Below the pieces are notes generated by a model. It was given only the letters and a program-made list of their open reading frames with translations, searched no databases and was not told the DNA's origin. Positions 12,354 through 22,502 of a DNA stretch of 33,218 nt are shown in pieces; position 1 is the first letter of the stretch; every line of letters starts with the position of its first letter. The DNA lies in NCBI GenBank assembly GCA_018398765.1, contig JAHBMJ010001649.1, positions 13,242-46,459 of the forward strand, written 5' to 3'. The translations under genes were made by a program, and so were the position numbers. Source of the DNA: Chromera velia. Lineage: Eukaryota > Sar > Chromeraceae.

Positions 12354-13001
12354 TCATCCGTAACCTTCAATCAATTTCCGGTCCCACTTCCCCCCCTCTC
12401 GGTATGGATAGGGAAACGCATTTCCTCTGTTGCAACTCATCAGAATCACCACCATCACCAGCGCAGCAAGACCGAAAAGAGGAAAGATGCTCCACCAAAT
12501 GCACGCACCGGTGAGACCAAGGCCAGCTCCTACAAGTAACACGGCAGTTACGCCCCCCAACAGAGCACCGATTTTATAGTCCTCCGAAAGCCTAGAGACT
12601 TGCAGAAAGTCCTCCGCATGCAGGGGATTGTACACGATCTCGTACTCTTTTCTCAGCGCATCAAACTCCTCAACGCTGACAAGGATCTCTCCCTTCACCC
12701 TGCGTTTGTCCTCCGTGAGAAACTCAAGAAGCAGAAAGTACCGGTAGGTTTTGGATCCCTCCCCTGGCCTGTCCCTGGCGCCACCGGAGCTCGCTCCTTC
12801 TTCCACTCGAGACTTGATCACTTCTGCTGTGGTTTTCTTCCCGTTCAGGCAGAGCCACCGTTTCATTGCACGCGTGCGTATGTAACTGACCACTGTTATG
12901 TAGAAAAGAAAGAAGCCCAAGAAAATAAGGACGAAGCTGATTGAAATTACGACGGAAAGCAGAAGCCCGTCGTTGCTGCAGCGTGAAAAGTCCGACCCCA
13001 T
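12354..13001 (-). CDS. Small three-helix membrane protein, DUF3592-like
   Basis: This intronless frame encodes 215 residues from the ATG whose complement ends at 13001. An upstream in-frame start at 13058 would add 19 residues, but the shorter start places the first helix close to the N-terminus. Seen: a first hydrophobic helix at about residues 13-41, a soluble middle domain at about 45-145, and two C-terminal helices at about 146-200. The middle domain has the DUF3592 pattern: an early GKKTTAEVIKSRVEEG strand, a YRYFLLLEFLTEDKRRVKGE sheet, then KEYEIVYNPLHAEDFL, like the family's YDPxxP step. Members of that family are membrane proteins of unknown role. It converges with the PAT1 gene. Absence of introns contrasts with every other gene here and could reflect a retrocopy. 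No function is claimed. Confidence 0.65.
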   Translation of the reverse strand: MGSDFSRCSNDGLLLSVVISISFVLIFLGFFLFYITVVSYIRTRAMKRWLCLNGKKTTAEVIKSRVEEGASSGGARDRPGEGSKTYRYFLLLEFLTEDKRRVKGEILVSVEEFDALRKEYEIVYNPLHAEDFLQVSRLSEDYKIGALLGGVTAVLLVGAGLGLTGACIWWSIFPLFGLAALVMVVILMSCNRGNAFPYPYREGGKWDRKLIEGYG

Positions 13002-13356
13002 TTTCAAAGGATTGGAGTAGATACATCTACAAAATACGATTTCGCATATAAGATTCAAGTGTTTGCAGAGCTTTCCTTGTTTTTCTCGGGTGACTCAGGC
13101 AAGGAACGCAAATATCCATCCACAGGAGTGTCTGTCAGGTAGTCAGCATCTATACAAGAGCCCGATTAAATATAGAACTCATGGCCTGCGTATATATGCG
13201 TATACGTTTCATGCAGAATTATGAGCCTCAATTAATGTGTATGGATCATGATTCATGCACCCCCCAAAAAAATCCTGAAAAAAAAAAGTGACTGCATGCA
13301 CGCGCTTTGCGCGCGGAGGTAAATTATTGATATGACAACAAGTTTGTTCGTGCACG
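13002..13356. other. 5' flank of the DUF3592-like gene
   Basis: Presumed promoter of the minus-strand gene, since the stretch lies directly upstream of its start. It includes a short GC hairpin (CGCGCTTTGCGCGCG near 13301) next to an A run, and borders directly on the satellite array. No coding exon is seen. Confidence 0.4.
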
Positions 13357-13621
13357 AATCACTTACGGATTGTTTTGTAAGTGCAGGTTTTTCTGGAAGC
13401 GGACATCTCAATCACTTACGGTTTGTTTTGTGAGTGCAGGTTTTTCTGGAAGCGGGCATTTCAATCACTTACGGTTTGTTTTGTGAGTGCAGATTTTTCT
13501 GGAAGCGGGCATCTCAATCACTTACGATTTGTTTTGTGAGTGCGGGTATCTCTAAAAGTAGGTATCTCAATCACTTATGGTTTGTTTTGTGAGTACAAGT
13601 TTTTTCAGAAGCGGGCATCTT
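13357..13621. repeat. 53-bp tandem satellite, five units
   Basis: Units begin with AATCACTTACGG at 13357, 13410, 13463, 13516 and 13569, exactly 53 bp apart. Each continues with TTGTTTTGTGAGTGCAGG, a T run, and GAAGCGGGCATCT. Units 2 and 3 are almost identical and unit 4 is the most diverged. There are no unique spacers between units, so it is a satellite and not a CRISPR-like array. Diverged relatives lie beyond the LTR element at 17835-18345. Confidence 0.95.
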
Positions 13622-13627
13622 AAATAC

Positions 13628-14203
13628 TGTGAGATTCCATCTCTATATCCTTTCGCCCACGATCGCACCCCTGCTTGGCTTTGCATGCTAGGGCACGCCG
13701 CTGTGCAATATATGACGTGAATATGTCTTTGGTGCATATGCAAGTCATTGAAAATTTCATGTCCGCGCATATTCCGTGCACATTAATTTGATCAATCGAT
13801 TCGATCACGTGCACGTCTATGAGTTAAAAGATGCACTGATATGTTGTGGACGTTCTAGACAGACCTTAGCTGGTAGTCCTAGCATCGATATACCGTGTAC
13901 CTTGCTCTCTGTGGTATCTTCGTACAGCAGTATCGTACAAGGCCACTAGAAGGAGCTTTAATATGAATGGCAGACATTCTCTATATTAAGCTCATTCTGG
14001 TATAAGAGTAGGCTCTATACTGAGAAGGAATGTTCCTTAGAATGTTTCCATAGCAATACGGATTCTTGGCGTCCGGGAGGGTTGCCCAAGACTACTAGAC
14101 GCCGCTAGGAATCCCTCGGTCGGATCCTCCGAGGTTAGGAGTTCACAGAGGACCCAGAATTCCTTGGAAGGAATTATTTCGGAGGTAAAACCCAAATTCT
14201 GAC
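13628..14203 (+). repeat. 5' LTR
   Basis: This is the upstream copy of the roughly 570-bp direct repeat. It aligns along its full length with 17130-17693, including the shared blocks GCTAGGGCACGCCG, GAACGTTCTAGACAGACC (GGACGTTC here) and CTCTGTGGTATCTT. It should contain the element's promoter, but I cannot mark U3/R/U5. Confidence 0.88.
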
Positions 14204-14221
14204 TGGTGCCATGTCTAAGGG
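14204..14221 (+). promoter_or_regulatory. Putative primer-binding site
   Basis: TGGTGCCATGTCTAAGGG begins exactly where the two LTR copies stop matching. A TGG start is complementary to the CCA end of a tRNA, as in LTR elements generally. The primer tRNA cannot be named from the sequence alone. Confidence 0.6.
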
Positions 14222-14270
14222 AGTCTCTGTTTTTCTCTGACCTCGTTGTTGTGTCTACCTCGGTGCAGGT

Positions 14271-16112
14271 ATGGCGCAAAGGATCCCAGGTGGTTGCCAG
14301 GAGGGAGCTACAAACGGTATTGCAGCCAAAATTCCTCTCTTGACAGACAAAGCGGATTTTGTGACGTGGCTTCTGCAGTTCTAGGGTCCTAGGATGGACA
14401 AACTCCGAGGTATGGATGCCTGGAGTAGGAGCGCTCCCCAGAAGCAACGACAGATGGATATTGTCCGACACTACCAAGCGGTAGTGGAAACAGACGTCTG
14501 GAAGCACGTCGTCAACAACGTTCCCTTTCTGCGTAACAAGCTCAGGGATCTAGGGGAATCGACTTAAATTATTACACCTAGGTTTCATGACATAATATAT
14601 AGAGTACCATACCTTTATAAATCACCTATACATCTAAAAGCTAGTTTTTTAGAATCTTTAGCTTTAATTACTTCCAACAAAGGCTACTTTATATTGAGAT
14701 GCTTCACATTACTGGTGTAAATGACCATCAAAGATCAGTCGTCTCACATCATTAGAAAATACCTTATAATTACATAATCCGTAATAAATAACGTTTCTAG
14801 AGTAAACAGCCGTAAACCCTAACCCTACCCTCCGCTACCCCCTCTGTATGTATTTTTAACAAAGAACAGAATGTTATAGATCAGTGTTATTCAGAGGTGA
14901 GCTCTTGAAAAGCGCTTTCCAGCTGTGCGAGCTCTTTTTCTTTCATAAACAGCTGCTTGCCAGCAAGCTTTCCCTCATAAATCCAGAAAAAAACAGCCGC
15001 AAGAGGGGTGGTATTGAGCCGATTACAATGAAGTAAGTCCACTGCTTCTACTGGCATACAAGCTTCAGCAGAACTGCTGCTGGCCCTATCTCTCTCCCGA
15101 GGGGGAAGAGGGGGAAGAAGAGGAAGAGGTGGACGAGGAGGAAGAGATGGAGGAGGAGGACAAGGAGTAAGAGGAGTGAAGGAAGGATATTAGAGAAGAA
15201 CGAAGAGTATAGCAGGCTAGCATTTGGAGCAGACTGCTTGCTTGTCATCCATCTGCCTACGTCCGCCTCCCTGCTTCTGTCTGTCGTCTGTCTAGGCCGT
15301 CTGTCTGCGCTTGCATCTGCTTGCCTGTATCTGGTAGAGCGTACCTGCATCTGCCTACCTGTCATGTTCCCACCGGCCGGCTTGTCATCGATCCTAGCTT
15401 TTAACTTTGAAATATGTCCGTAATCGCGTAATCTATAATCAATGAGAAGCAACATCATGTTTAAGGGGGGGACCCCGGTATCTCTAAATAATTTGAAGTA
15501 ATCATTACTAAAACTGTCATAAAACAGCTTTACTAGCTCCACTTGACACTTTTGATATAATAATTAGCGAGTAAACAAATTTTTTTTAGTGGTTTACTAT
15601 TCTTTCATATTGGGATATAAGATCGTACTAATTTATTAAGTCAATCCCCCCAGCTCAGGGATGAGATATCGAAGTTTGCTAGGGAAGCGAAGGACCCAGA
15701 CCTCCCTCTAGAGGAAGACTGGTTAAAGTCTTAACTAAAGAGGGAAACAGTTTCCAAGCTTCTGCAGTAGAGGGTTTTCAACATCCGGAAGGTTTGCTGG
15801 GAAGTTAAAGGTAGGGATGGTATTCTCCCTGATGATATGAAGGCAGTACGGAAGGCCGTACTGAGCCTCCTCCAACGTTTGAAAGCAGATGAGAATATGC
15901 TTGCAGACCTAAGTACGTTGTCTGTCCCTTCAGGAGAGGCTAGGAACCTTCCAGCTGCCGCGGGAGCGACAGTGAAAGTGAAAAAGGAGGAAACGGAGGG
16001 TGGTTTGGGGGTGTACCCTTCTGAGACTTTATCCTCCTGTGCAGTGCAGATGCTCAGTCCGTACCGCGTGCTCTCACCCCCTCTGGAGAGGGGGGGGACA
16101 GCTGGAGCATAA
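14271..16112 (+). pseudogene. Broken gag-like frame of the LTR element
   Basis: From the ATG at 14271 one frame runs past a TAG (14382) to the nested insertion at 14550. It resumes in the same frame at 15654, passes a TAA (15732) and a TAG (15768), and ends at 16112. The start region (KIPLLTDKADFVTWLL) resembles the Gag entry of Copia-type elements, where a conserved NF/DF is followed by W. The C-terminal part is Ala/Lys/Glu-rich. No zinc knuckle is visible. Three stops and a 1.1-kb insertion make it non-functional. No frameshift is needed to follow the frame, which argues that it was coding when the element was active. The Copia link is a short motif match only. Confidence 0.6.
14550..15651. 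mobile_element. Nested terminal-inverted-repeat DNA element, 1.1 kb
   Basis: The 11-bp word AGCTCAGGGAT occurs on both sides (14539-14549 and 15652-15662). Between the copies, the left end AGGGGAATCGACTTAAAT and the right end, read in reverse complement as GGGGGATTGACTTAATAAAT, form imperfect inverted repeats. The gag frame is continuous if one target copy and the insert are ignored. An 11-bp duplication falls near the 9-11 bp of Mutator-like transposons, but the termini are short for that group. The longest frame inside (15048-15542, minus) is low complexity and not transposase-like, so the element is probably non-autonomous. It contains AAACCCTAACCCTACCC near 14815. Confidence 0.75.
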
Positions 16113-17118
16113 AGGCCCAGTGAGAGTGGGGGGGTACGAGCCTATACCGAGCAGCCTGCCAGTCAGAGAAGCAGGATAACAGGGGGGGCGGAAGCCAATG
16201 AAGCGGAGTAGATAGGCAACATGTTTTTCTGTTAGTCCCGTACTTTCCCCTCTCTCATTCTGACTTCCTTAGCAAGGCCGCATACAGGGTTGATGAATGA
16301 AGGTGGGGCCAGCATGAGAATACTCTGGCAGGGTAGGGCCGCGGACTTCAGCAGGGTGCTGCGGGATGAGGCAGTCAGGCAGGAAAGCAAAACTCTGAGG
16401 TAGTTAGGCATGGGAAAGAAGAAGTATATGCGTGGTTTGGACAGGTCTGTCCTTATCACCACACAGACTCTGAGGCAAAGGAAAAGGGGAAAAAGGGTGT
16501 AGAGCCTGGGTGGTTCCACTAATTCGTCAACGGAGCTTGGATCTTTCTACTTTTTGCATCCCTGCTCTGGAAGCATGTTGGTTTCCCTGCAGTTATGAAG
16601 GCAAAGGAGGGATATAAAAAGTCCTTCCTTCAACAGCCTTATTTGGGAAGGCCTTCAGTCAGCCTCCTTCTCTGTTCGTCAGAGTGAGGAGGGCTGTTGA
16701 AGGATAAATGCATTAATTCACTGCATAGATGCGTGAATGTATGTGTCAGTGAGAACCCAGCCTAGGTGGCTGGGGGATTCATTCAAGCACAGCCCGGATG
16801 CTTTATTCTTTCGTTCTCTGCTGTCTGCTCCCGTCACACGCAGACAGTGGCATCGTTTCCTAGAGAGCCTCAGGCAGGACAGAGTTTCAGGGAGGCCTGA
16901 ACCATGATAGACAGGAGTCTATGCATGCATGTAAGAGGTTGATCTGTTGATCGCCTCCTACCGGCAAACGGCGCGGTTGAGGAAAGAGAAGACTGCGTGT
17001 GCATGCTGTGTTTTAGTCCGGAGATAAGACTCATCATAAAGGAATGGAGGAAGCTTGTCCTGTCCCCTCTCCCCGAGGGGTGTGTGTAGAGTTGTTGTGT
17101 TTCGGGTTTGTGAGGCTC
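16113..17118 (+). other. 3' internal part of the LTR element, no recognisable pol
   Basis: A short frame from 16290 (MNEGGASMRILWQGRAADFS) runs with scattered stops and looks like decayed coding sequence. I see no YxDD reverse transcriptase box, no DDE integrase pattern and no aspartic protease DTG in a credible context. Remaining sequence is GC-moderate and unannotatable. Confidence 0.4.
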
Positions 17119-17127
17119 AGGAGGGGG
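17119..17127 (+). promoter_or_regulatory. Polypurine tract before the 3' LTR
   Basis: AGGAGGGGG ends three bases before the TGTGAGATTCC start of the 3' LTR. That is the expected site of the plus-strand primer of an LTR element. Confidence 0.65.
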
Positions 17128-17129
17128 TG

Positions 17130-17693
17130 TGTGAGATTCCATCTCTATATCCTTTCACCCACGATCGCGCCCCCGCTTGGCTCTACATGCTAGGGCACGC
17201 CGCCGTGCAATACATGACGTGAATGTATCTTTGGTGCATGCGTAAGTCATTCATATCCACACGCATTCTAGTGCGTATTCCGTGCGCATTAATTAATTCG
17301 ATCGATCGGTTTGATCGCGTGCACGTCTATGAGTCGAAGGATGCACGGATATATTGTGAACGTTCTAGACAGACCTGGTAGTCCTAGCGTCAATGTACCA
17401 TATACCTTGCTCTCTGTGGTATCTTTGTACAGCAGCATCGTACAAGGCCACCAGAAGGAGGTTTAATGTGGATGGGAGACATTCTCTATAAGTTCATTCT
17501 GGTGTAAGAGTAAGCTCTACACTAAGAAGTAACGTTCCTATAGCGATACGGATTCTGGGTGCCCGGGAGGGTTACCCAAGACTACCGTACGTCGCTAGGA
17601 ATCTCTCGGTAGGATTTTGTGAGGTTAGGAGTTCATAGAGGACCCGGAATTCCTTCGAAAGAATTATTTTGGAGATGAGACCCGAATTCTGAC
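17130..17693 (+). repeat. 3' LTR
   Basis: This is the downstream copy of the LTR pair, slightly shorter than the 5' copy because of small deletions (for example around 17380 and 17490). Most differences from the 5' copy are C/T and G/A transitions. Confidence 0.88.
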
Positions 17694-19061
17694 TAACACA
17701 TATAGTTTGTTCAAACGGCATCTAGAATGTAAAATGCTGGAAATGCCAGGCCCTCTGGCACTTAAGTTAAATGCCAAAAATACCAGAACACAACCTTGGT
17801 TTGTTCTGCATATTAGGAAGCACGCCTCTGAAAATCGATCACTTACGGTTTGTTTTGTAAGGCAGGTTTTTATAGAAGTGCTGTTCTGAAATCTAGGTGA
17901 CGCACCCAGACAAAAAAAAAAATTAAAACGTCTGTTCTTTTTTTTTTCTTTTTTTAAAAATCTTTTTTTTGTATAAACTTTAACTAAAGCTAGAACAAGC
18001 TCAAAGTTCATGTTTTTCATATGTTTTACAGTCAAAAACGGCCTCAGAGAGAAAAAAAAAAATCGGTCGATGTCTATTCTTTTTTTTTATCATTGTGCGT
18101 TGCCTAGTATGAAATCACGTATAGTTTGGTTTGTGAGACCTTTTTTTTTGGAACCGTTCTTCTCAAATTAATTAATTATACTAAAATTCTTTTCATGCAA
18201 TGTTTTGTGAAGCAAGTTTTTTTAAAAGCGCTGTTAATTGAACTCAATTCTCAAATCATTTATGGTTTGTTTTATGAGGGGAATTTTTTTAAAAGTACGC
18301 TTTTTGAATCGCTTACGGTTTATTATGTGAGGTATAGCTTTTAGGGGGGAGAAACCTAGGGGGAAACTGCATTTAAGATCCGTTTCTAGCACGTTTGCCT
18401 CACTCTTAATTAATCTTCTATCCGTCTATGCAATCGTACAACACCCTTGGCTACATTGTAACACTCTAAGTTCTATTCGATCGATCAGTCTTTTACGGTT
18501 CAGTCGCCCATAAAGATGGGTACACTGCTGAATCCCTCCATCTTTTAATTTTTTTTTTAAGCACCGGGGGGCTTAGCGCCCAACTCGAACCATTTATGCT
18601 TTGTTGTACTCATTTTTTCTGAGTTAGTCAAACATACACAGAGGTAAGCAAGCCAATAAAAAAAGATAATTAAACATATTCAGACAGTAAAACGATCAGA
18701 CAATTACGTACTTTCATGTATATAGAATGTGCAATCAGGAAGTGAGACTAGGAGTGAGACAATCAGACAATTAAGACACTCAGACCTAGACTTAGACAGT
18801 CAAAGCAGTCAGATAATTGTTAGTAAAGTGGCATTCTTTTTTTTTTTTAAAACTTTTGATTATAAAAATATATAGAAAAATATACGGATAAAAACAGTAA
18901 TTTTATACAGCAGGTAGACTATAGTAGGATCACAATGTGAAAAACACTCTAAAAAAATATAAAACACTGCAAGAAACCCCACGCTTTGAATTTTGTGCTT
19001 CACTAGCCTGACACTAGGTGTTTCACTGCATACCTTTGACTGCTGTCACTCAAGCTGTACG
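17694..19061. repeat. Diverged satellite copies and AT-rich spacer
   Basis: At 17835-17890 a single unit of the 53-bp family is clear (ATCACTTACGGTTTGTTTTG). From about 18115 to 18345 several degraded units follow, with the T-run and GCG core still recognisable. The remainder to 19000 is AT-rich with long T and A runs and no coding signal. The last part should hold the 3' UTR of the hslV gene, which ends at 19062 on the minus strand. Confidence 0.65.
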
Positions 19062-20202
19062 TCAACTCAAAGATTGTCTCCCTTTTTGCTTGTTTTTTGA
19101 AGGTATGGGTTCATCAGAATCCGAAGACGAATCGGAGTCTTCCGACGTCTCCTCTCCACTGCCTGACCCTTTGGACTTTCCCCTACTCGCATTCTTCTCG
19201 CTATCCTTCGCTGGAAGGGGAGGGGATTGGCTTGGGGCAGAATCACACTTTTCACCCTTCCCGTCAGATTCCTCTTTAGGCTCTGACTTTGAGGCGGCAC
19301 TCCCTCGTGGCGTTCCTCCGGAGTCCGTTTCTCCCTCTTCCTCGCTCTCGTCCCCGTCCTCTTTCTCTGCCTCTTCTTTGATGTCGATCGTCTCTACAAT
19401 GAACGAGTGATTCGTCATCACGCACATATCTGCACAGGAAGCGAAACTCATCCTTCTTTGTATCGTGCTTCTGTACGAACACACTCGCACGCACGCACGC
19501 ACATAGAGGACGCGCGATTCGTTACCGCACACTCTGCATTCACAAGAAGACAATAAGAAAAGTGGCAAGCCGAGCAGAGCTGATTGACAAAACACGTTGG
19601 GAGCCGCTTTCCCTTTTTGCCTTCCTGAGTACTGCCGTCTCACCACGCCTCTATTCGCAAACACATGAACGGCGCTGCTCCTCAACTGACGCACGGACCT
19701 GCGGCGATTTTCATCGCTTTCTCACAAATTTCAGGAGCAGAGAGACCCTCCACGTCGATTAACGCGCGTGCCGCCGCTGCACTCAGGCACTCATTTGTTC
19801 ATTTGCTCAGTCAAACAGTCATTTGGTCACTCAAAAAGACTTAGTCAGTCAGTCACCCAGCCGTGTGGTTTGCAGAGTGTGAGAAGAGCCGAAGCGCGTA
19901 AGAACAGAAAAAGGAGAGGATGGGAACATACAGAGCCGGTAAGAACAGAAAAAGGAGAAGATGGGAACATACAGAGGAGGCCGGTGGCAGGGAATGAACG
20001 GGGGGAGAAGGGAGACAGAGTGGGAGAAAGAAAGGGTGCAAGGGGGGAGAAATGACAGAGAACTGGCAACACCTCGAAACAGAGACACACAAGCAGGCAG
20101 ACAGACAGTACGAAGTCCATCGTGCGGACATACCGATCGCATAGTTTCCTCCAGAACCAATCCCTGCACAACATACGACAAGGAAACACACACACACACA
20201 CA

Positions 20203-20294
<92 letters not shown>

Positions 20295-22371
20295 TACACG
20301 CATGCACACATACACAAGCACACAGACAGACACAGACACACGCAACCGGATCAACCCGAGGGAGACCAGCCGATCCACCCGTATGGCCGTGCACCAACAC
20401 AGGGCCATGCAGACCTAGAGACTAATCAAAAGAGCAGACAGACTCTGCATGAAGTCAAGATAACCAACACGACGCACAAAGGAACGGACCTACATCAACC
20501 CACAAGACAGCCAGAAGACAGACAGCCAGACAGAGAGAAAAACTCCAACCCCCACCCCACCCACCCAGAATGCCGTCATGCCCCTCCAAGACGTCCCCAT
20601 TGCCCGTCACCTGCAGTGCCACTCCCCGCTCGTCTGCCACGATCATTGTCGCCTCCAGGTGTCTCAGATACCTGCGCGAGGTATCACAGACCGGGAACAA
20701 ACAAATAAAGAGTGATTATTCAATTCTAGCTTGAACAGCACCAGCACCGGATCGGTGCTTAACGCAGAAAGGAGAGAGAGCCACGCTGACTGAGCAACTT
20801 CTTGTGTCTGTCCTCTCACTTGCGACCCATTCGTAGAACCTCTGGAGCTCTCCAGGGATTTGACTGCATCCGGTTTCTCTCAGAGGCTTTGTGTTTTTTC
20901 TGAAAGTGCGCTTGTTCATTGACAAAACAAAAGGGCGTGCAGCTCCAGGTTGGAGACGAAAATACATGACTCATTGGACGGGCACATTCACACACAAAAA
21001 GAAGAGAGAAAGAAGAAAATAATGAGAAGAGACAGGCCAACTGACCGATCGAGCCTCCAGGACTTTGCCAGCTCAACACACGCTCGTAACAGTTGTCCTG
21101 CACAAGATTGCAAGACAGAAGAAAACCACAAAGGCAGTCCAGCAGCTGGTAAATGGATTTTTTATGAGGAAGCGCGGGCTGCTCTGCGGAATGAATCAGA
21201 AAGGCAGATCGACAAGCGAGACGGACAGACAGACAGACAGACAGGCAGACAGACAGGCAGGCAGGCAGGCAGACAGACAAACACTCTGGTCAGCAGAGAC
21301 AAAGACAGAGTGACCGAAAAAGAGACGACATAACAATGCTTTGTTTCTACAAATGGACACCCACACATCCTGCCGTGTCTTCTCGATTTTAAACAGCAGA
21401 AGAACACCCTGACACGACTGTTTTGACTGACACACTCCAGAGGCAGAACGTCCCTCTCACTCCCACCCACCCACCCACCCACCCGGGTATTCCTCCAATT
21501 TTCCCTCCAGGCGATCCACCAGGGTCAAACAATCTGCAGTCGCACCTGCAGCGCTCGAATGGAAAAAAGGACGAGGGAGGCAGGCGTGTGCAGAGAATTA
21601 TTAAAGGGAGGAATGACGTTACACGGACGGTATACAGATGGACTTCGAGTCTTTTGTGAAAAAAACCCCTCGTCAAAGGAAAATTCCCGAAGAAAACAAC
21701 CTCGAGACAACGCACCTGCAAATCCCGCGACAACGTTATCCGACAGTCTCCTCACTTTTTTTGCGTTCGGCTTGACAACCTGCAGATGGACAGACAGACA
21801 AACGATGCAAAAAGGCTGGCAGCGATATTGTGTTTCTCCCTCATTTCTTAGTCATCGTGACAAATACATGGGTCCCCCAATTGATTTTCTGAATTCGGAC
21901 GAAAAGACCATGCAGTGTAGAACATGACGTGACGCAAGATCGCATTTTCATTCTGCACCCAAGCAAACACAAACCGACCGAGACTCGCAGCCAGAGTGGA
22001 AAGGACGAGAGAGAGAGAGAGAGAAAGTCACTACTTGAATCGTTTCTTAACCTGTCTGTGTCACACCTCAGCCTCAGAAGTGTCTAACACGGGGAAGGGG
22101 GACCCCATTTTGAACTACGCGCAGATTTGTTTTCGAAGTTGGAGACAGTCACCGTTTCTTTAAACTCGGAGACAGTAACCGTTTTTTAAAACTTGGAGAC
22201 AGTCAAAGAGAGTCACAAAGAGACAGAAGAGGAAGAGGACAGAATCTTTGCTCTGCTCACCACGCTGCCTTGGGACACCTGGCCGTCTCCAATTATGCAC
22301 TGCAGTCAGTCACAGATTGGGGGAAAGCAAAAGAAAGAAAGAAAGAAAGAAAGACAGAAAGACAGAAAGAC

Positions 22372-22402
<31 letters not shown>

Positions 22403-22458
22403 CAGAAAGAAAGAAAGAAAGAAAGAAAGAAAAGAAAGAAAAGAAAGAAAAGAAAGAA

Positions 22459-22502
<44 letters not shown>

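Larger units (their letters stand above)
13628..17693 (+). mobile_element. Non-autonomous LTR retroelement, about 4.1 kb, old
   Basis: Two long direct repeats (13628-14203 and 17130-17693) both start TGTGAGATTCCATCTC and end in AATTCTGAC. The first is followed at once by TGGTGCCATG, a plausible tRNA primer-binding site. The second is preceded by the purine run AGGAGGGGG. These place the element on the + strand. The interior has a gag-like frame with three stop codons and a nested DNA element. I see no reverse transcriptase, integrase or protease motif, so it could not move alone. LTR copies differ by many transitions and a few indels, so the insertion is not recent. No clean target-site duplication is visible (AAATAC before, TAACAC after). 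The element sits in or beside the 53-bp satellite. Confidence 0.85.

Noticed and set aside
13357-13621. Regularly spaced repeats that could suggest a CRISPR array
   Set aside because: The whole 53-bp unit is repeated without unique spacers, in a eukaryotic intergenic region. It is a satellite.
15048-15542. 164-residue minus-strand frame in the nested element as a transposase
   Set aside because: It is composed of Leu runs from GGA/GAA repeats and Arg/Thr runs from GTCTG repeats, with no catalytic motif.
16113-17142. Reverse transcriptase or integrase in the LTR element
   Set aside because: No YxDD, DDE or protease DTG motif in a credible frame on either strand; only short decayed frames.
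19845-20425. Long frames rich in Cys/Val or Thr/His on both strands
   Set aside because: They are translations of the (CA)n microsatellite in an hslV intron. The true coding content here is the short GIGSGGNYA exon at 20134-20163.
20716-21045. Minus-strand frame with GELQRFYEWVASERTDTR as an hslV exon
   Set aside because: The flanking hslV exons (21046 and 20671) join perfectly in phase at the Arg codon of SWRLDR/YLRHLEA, leaving no room for it.
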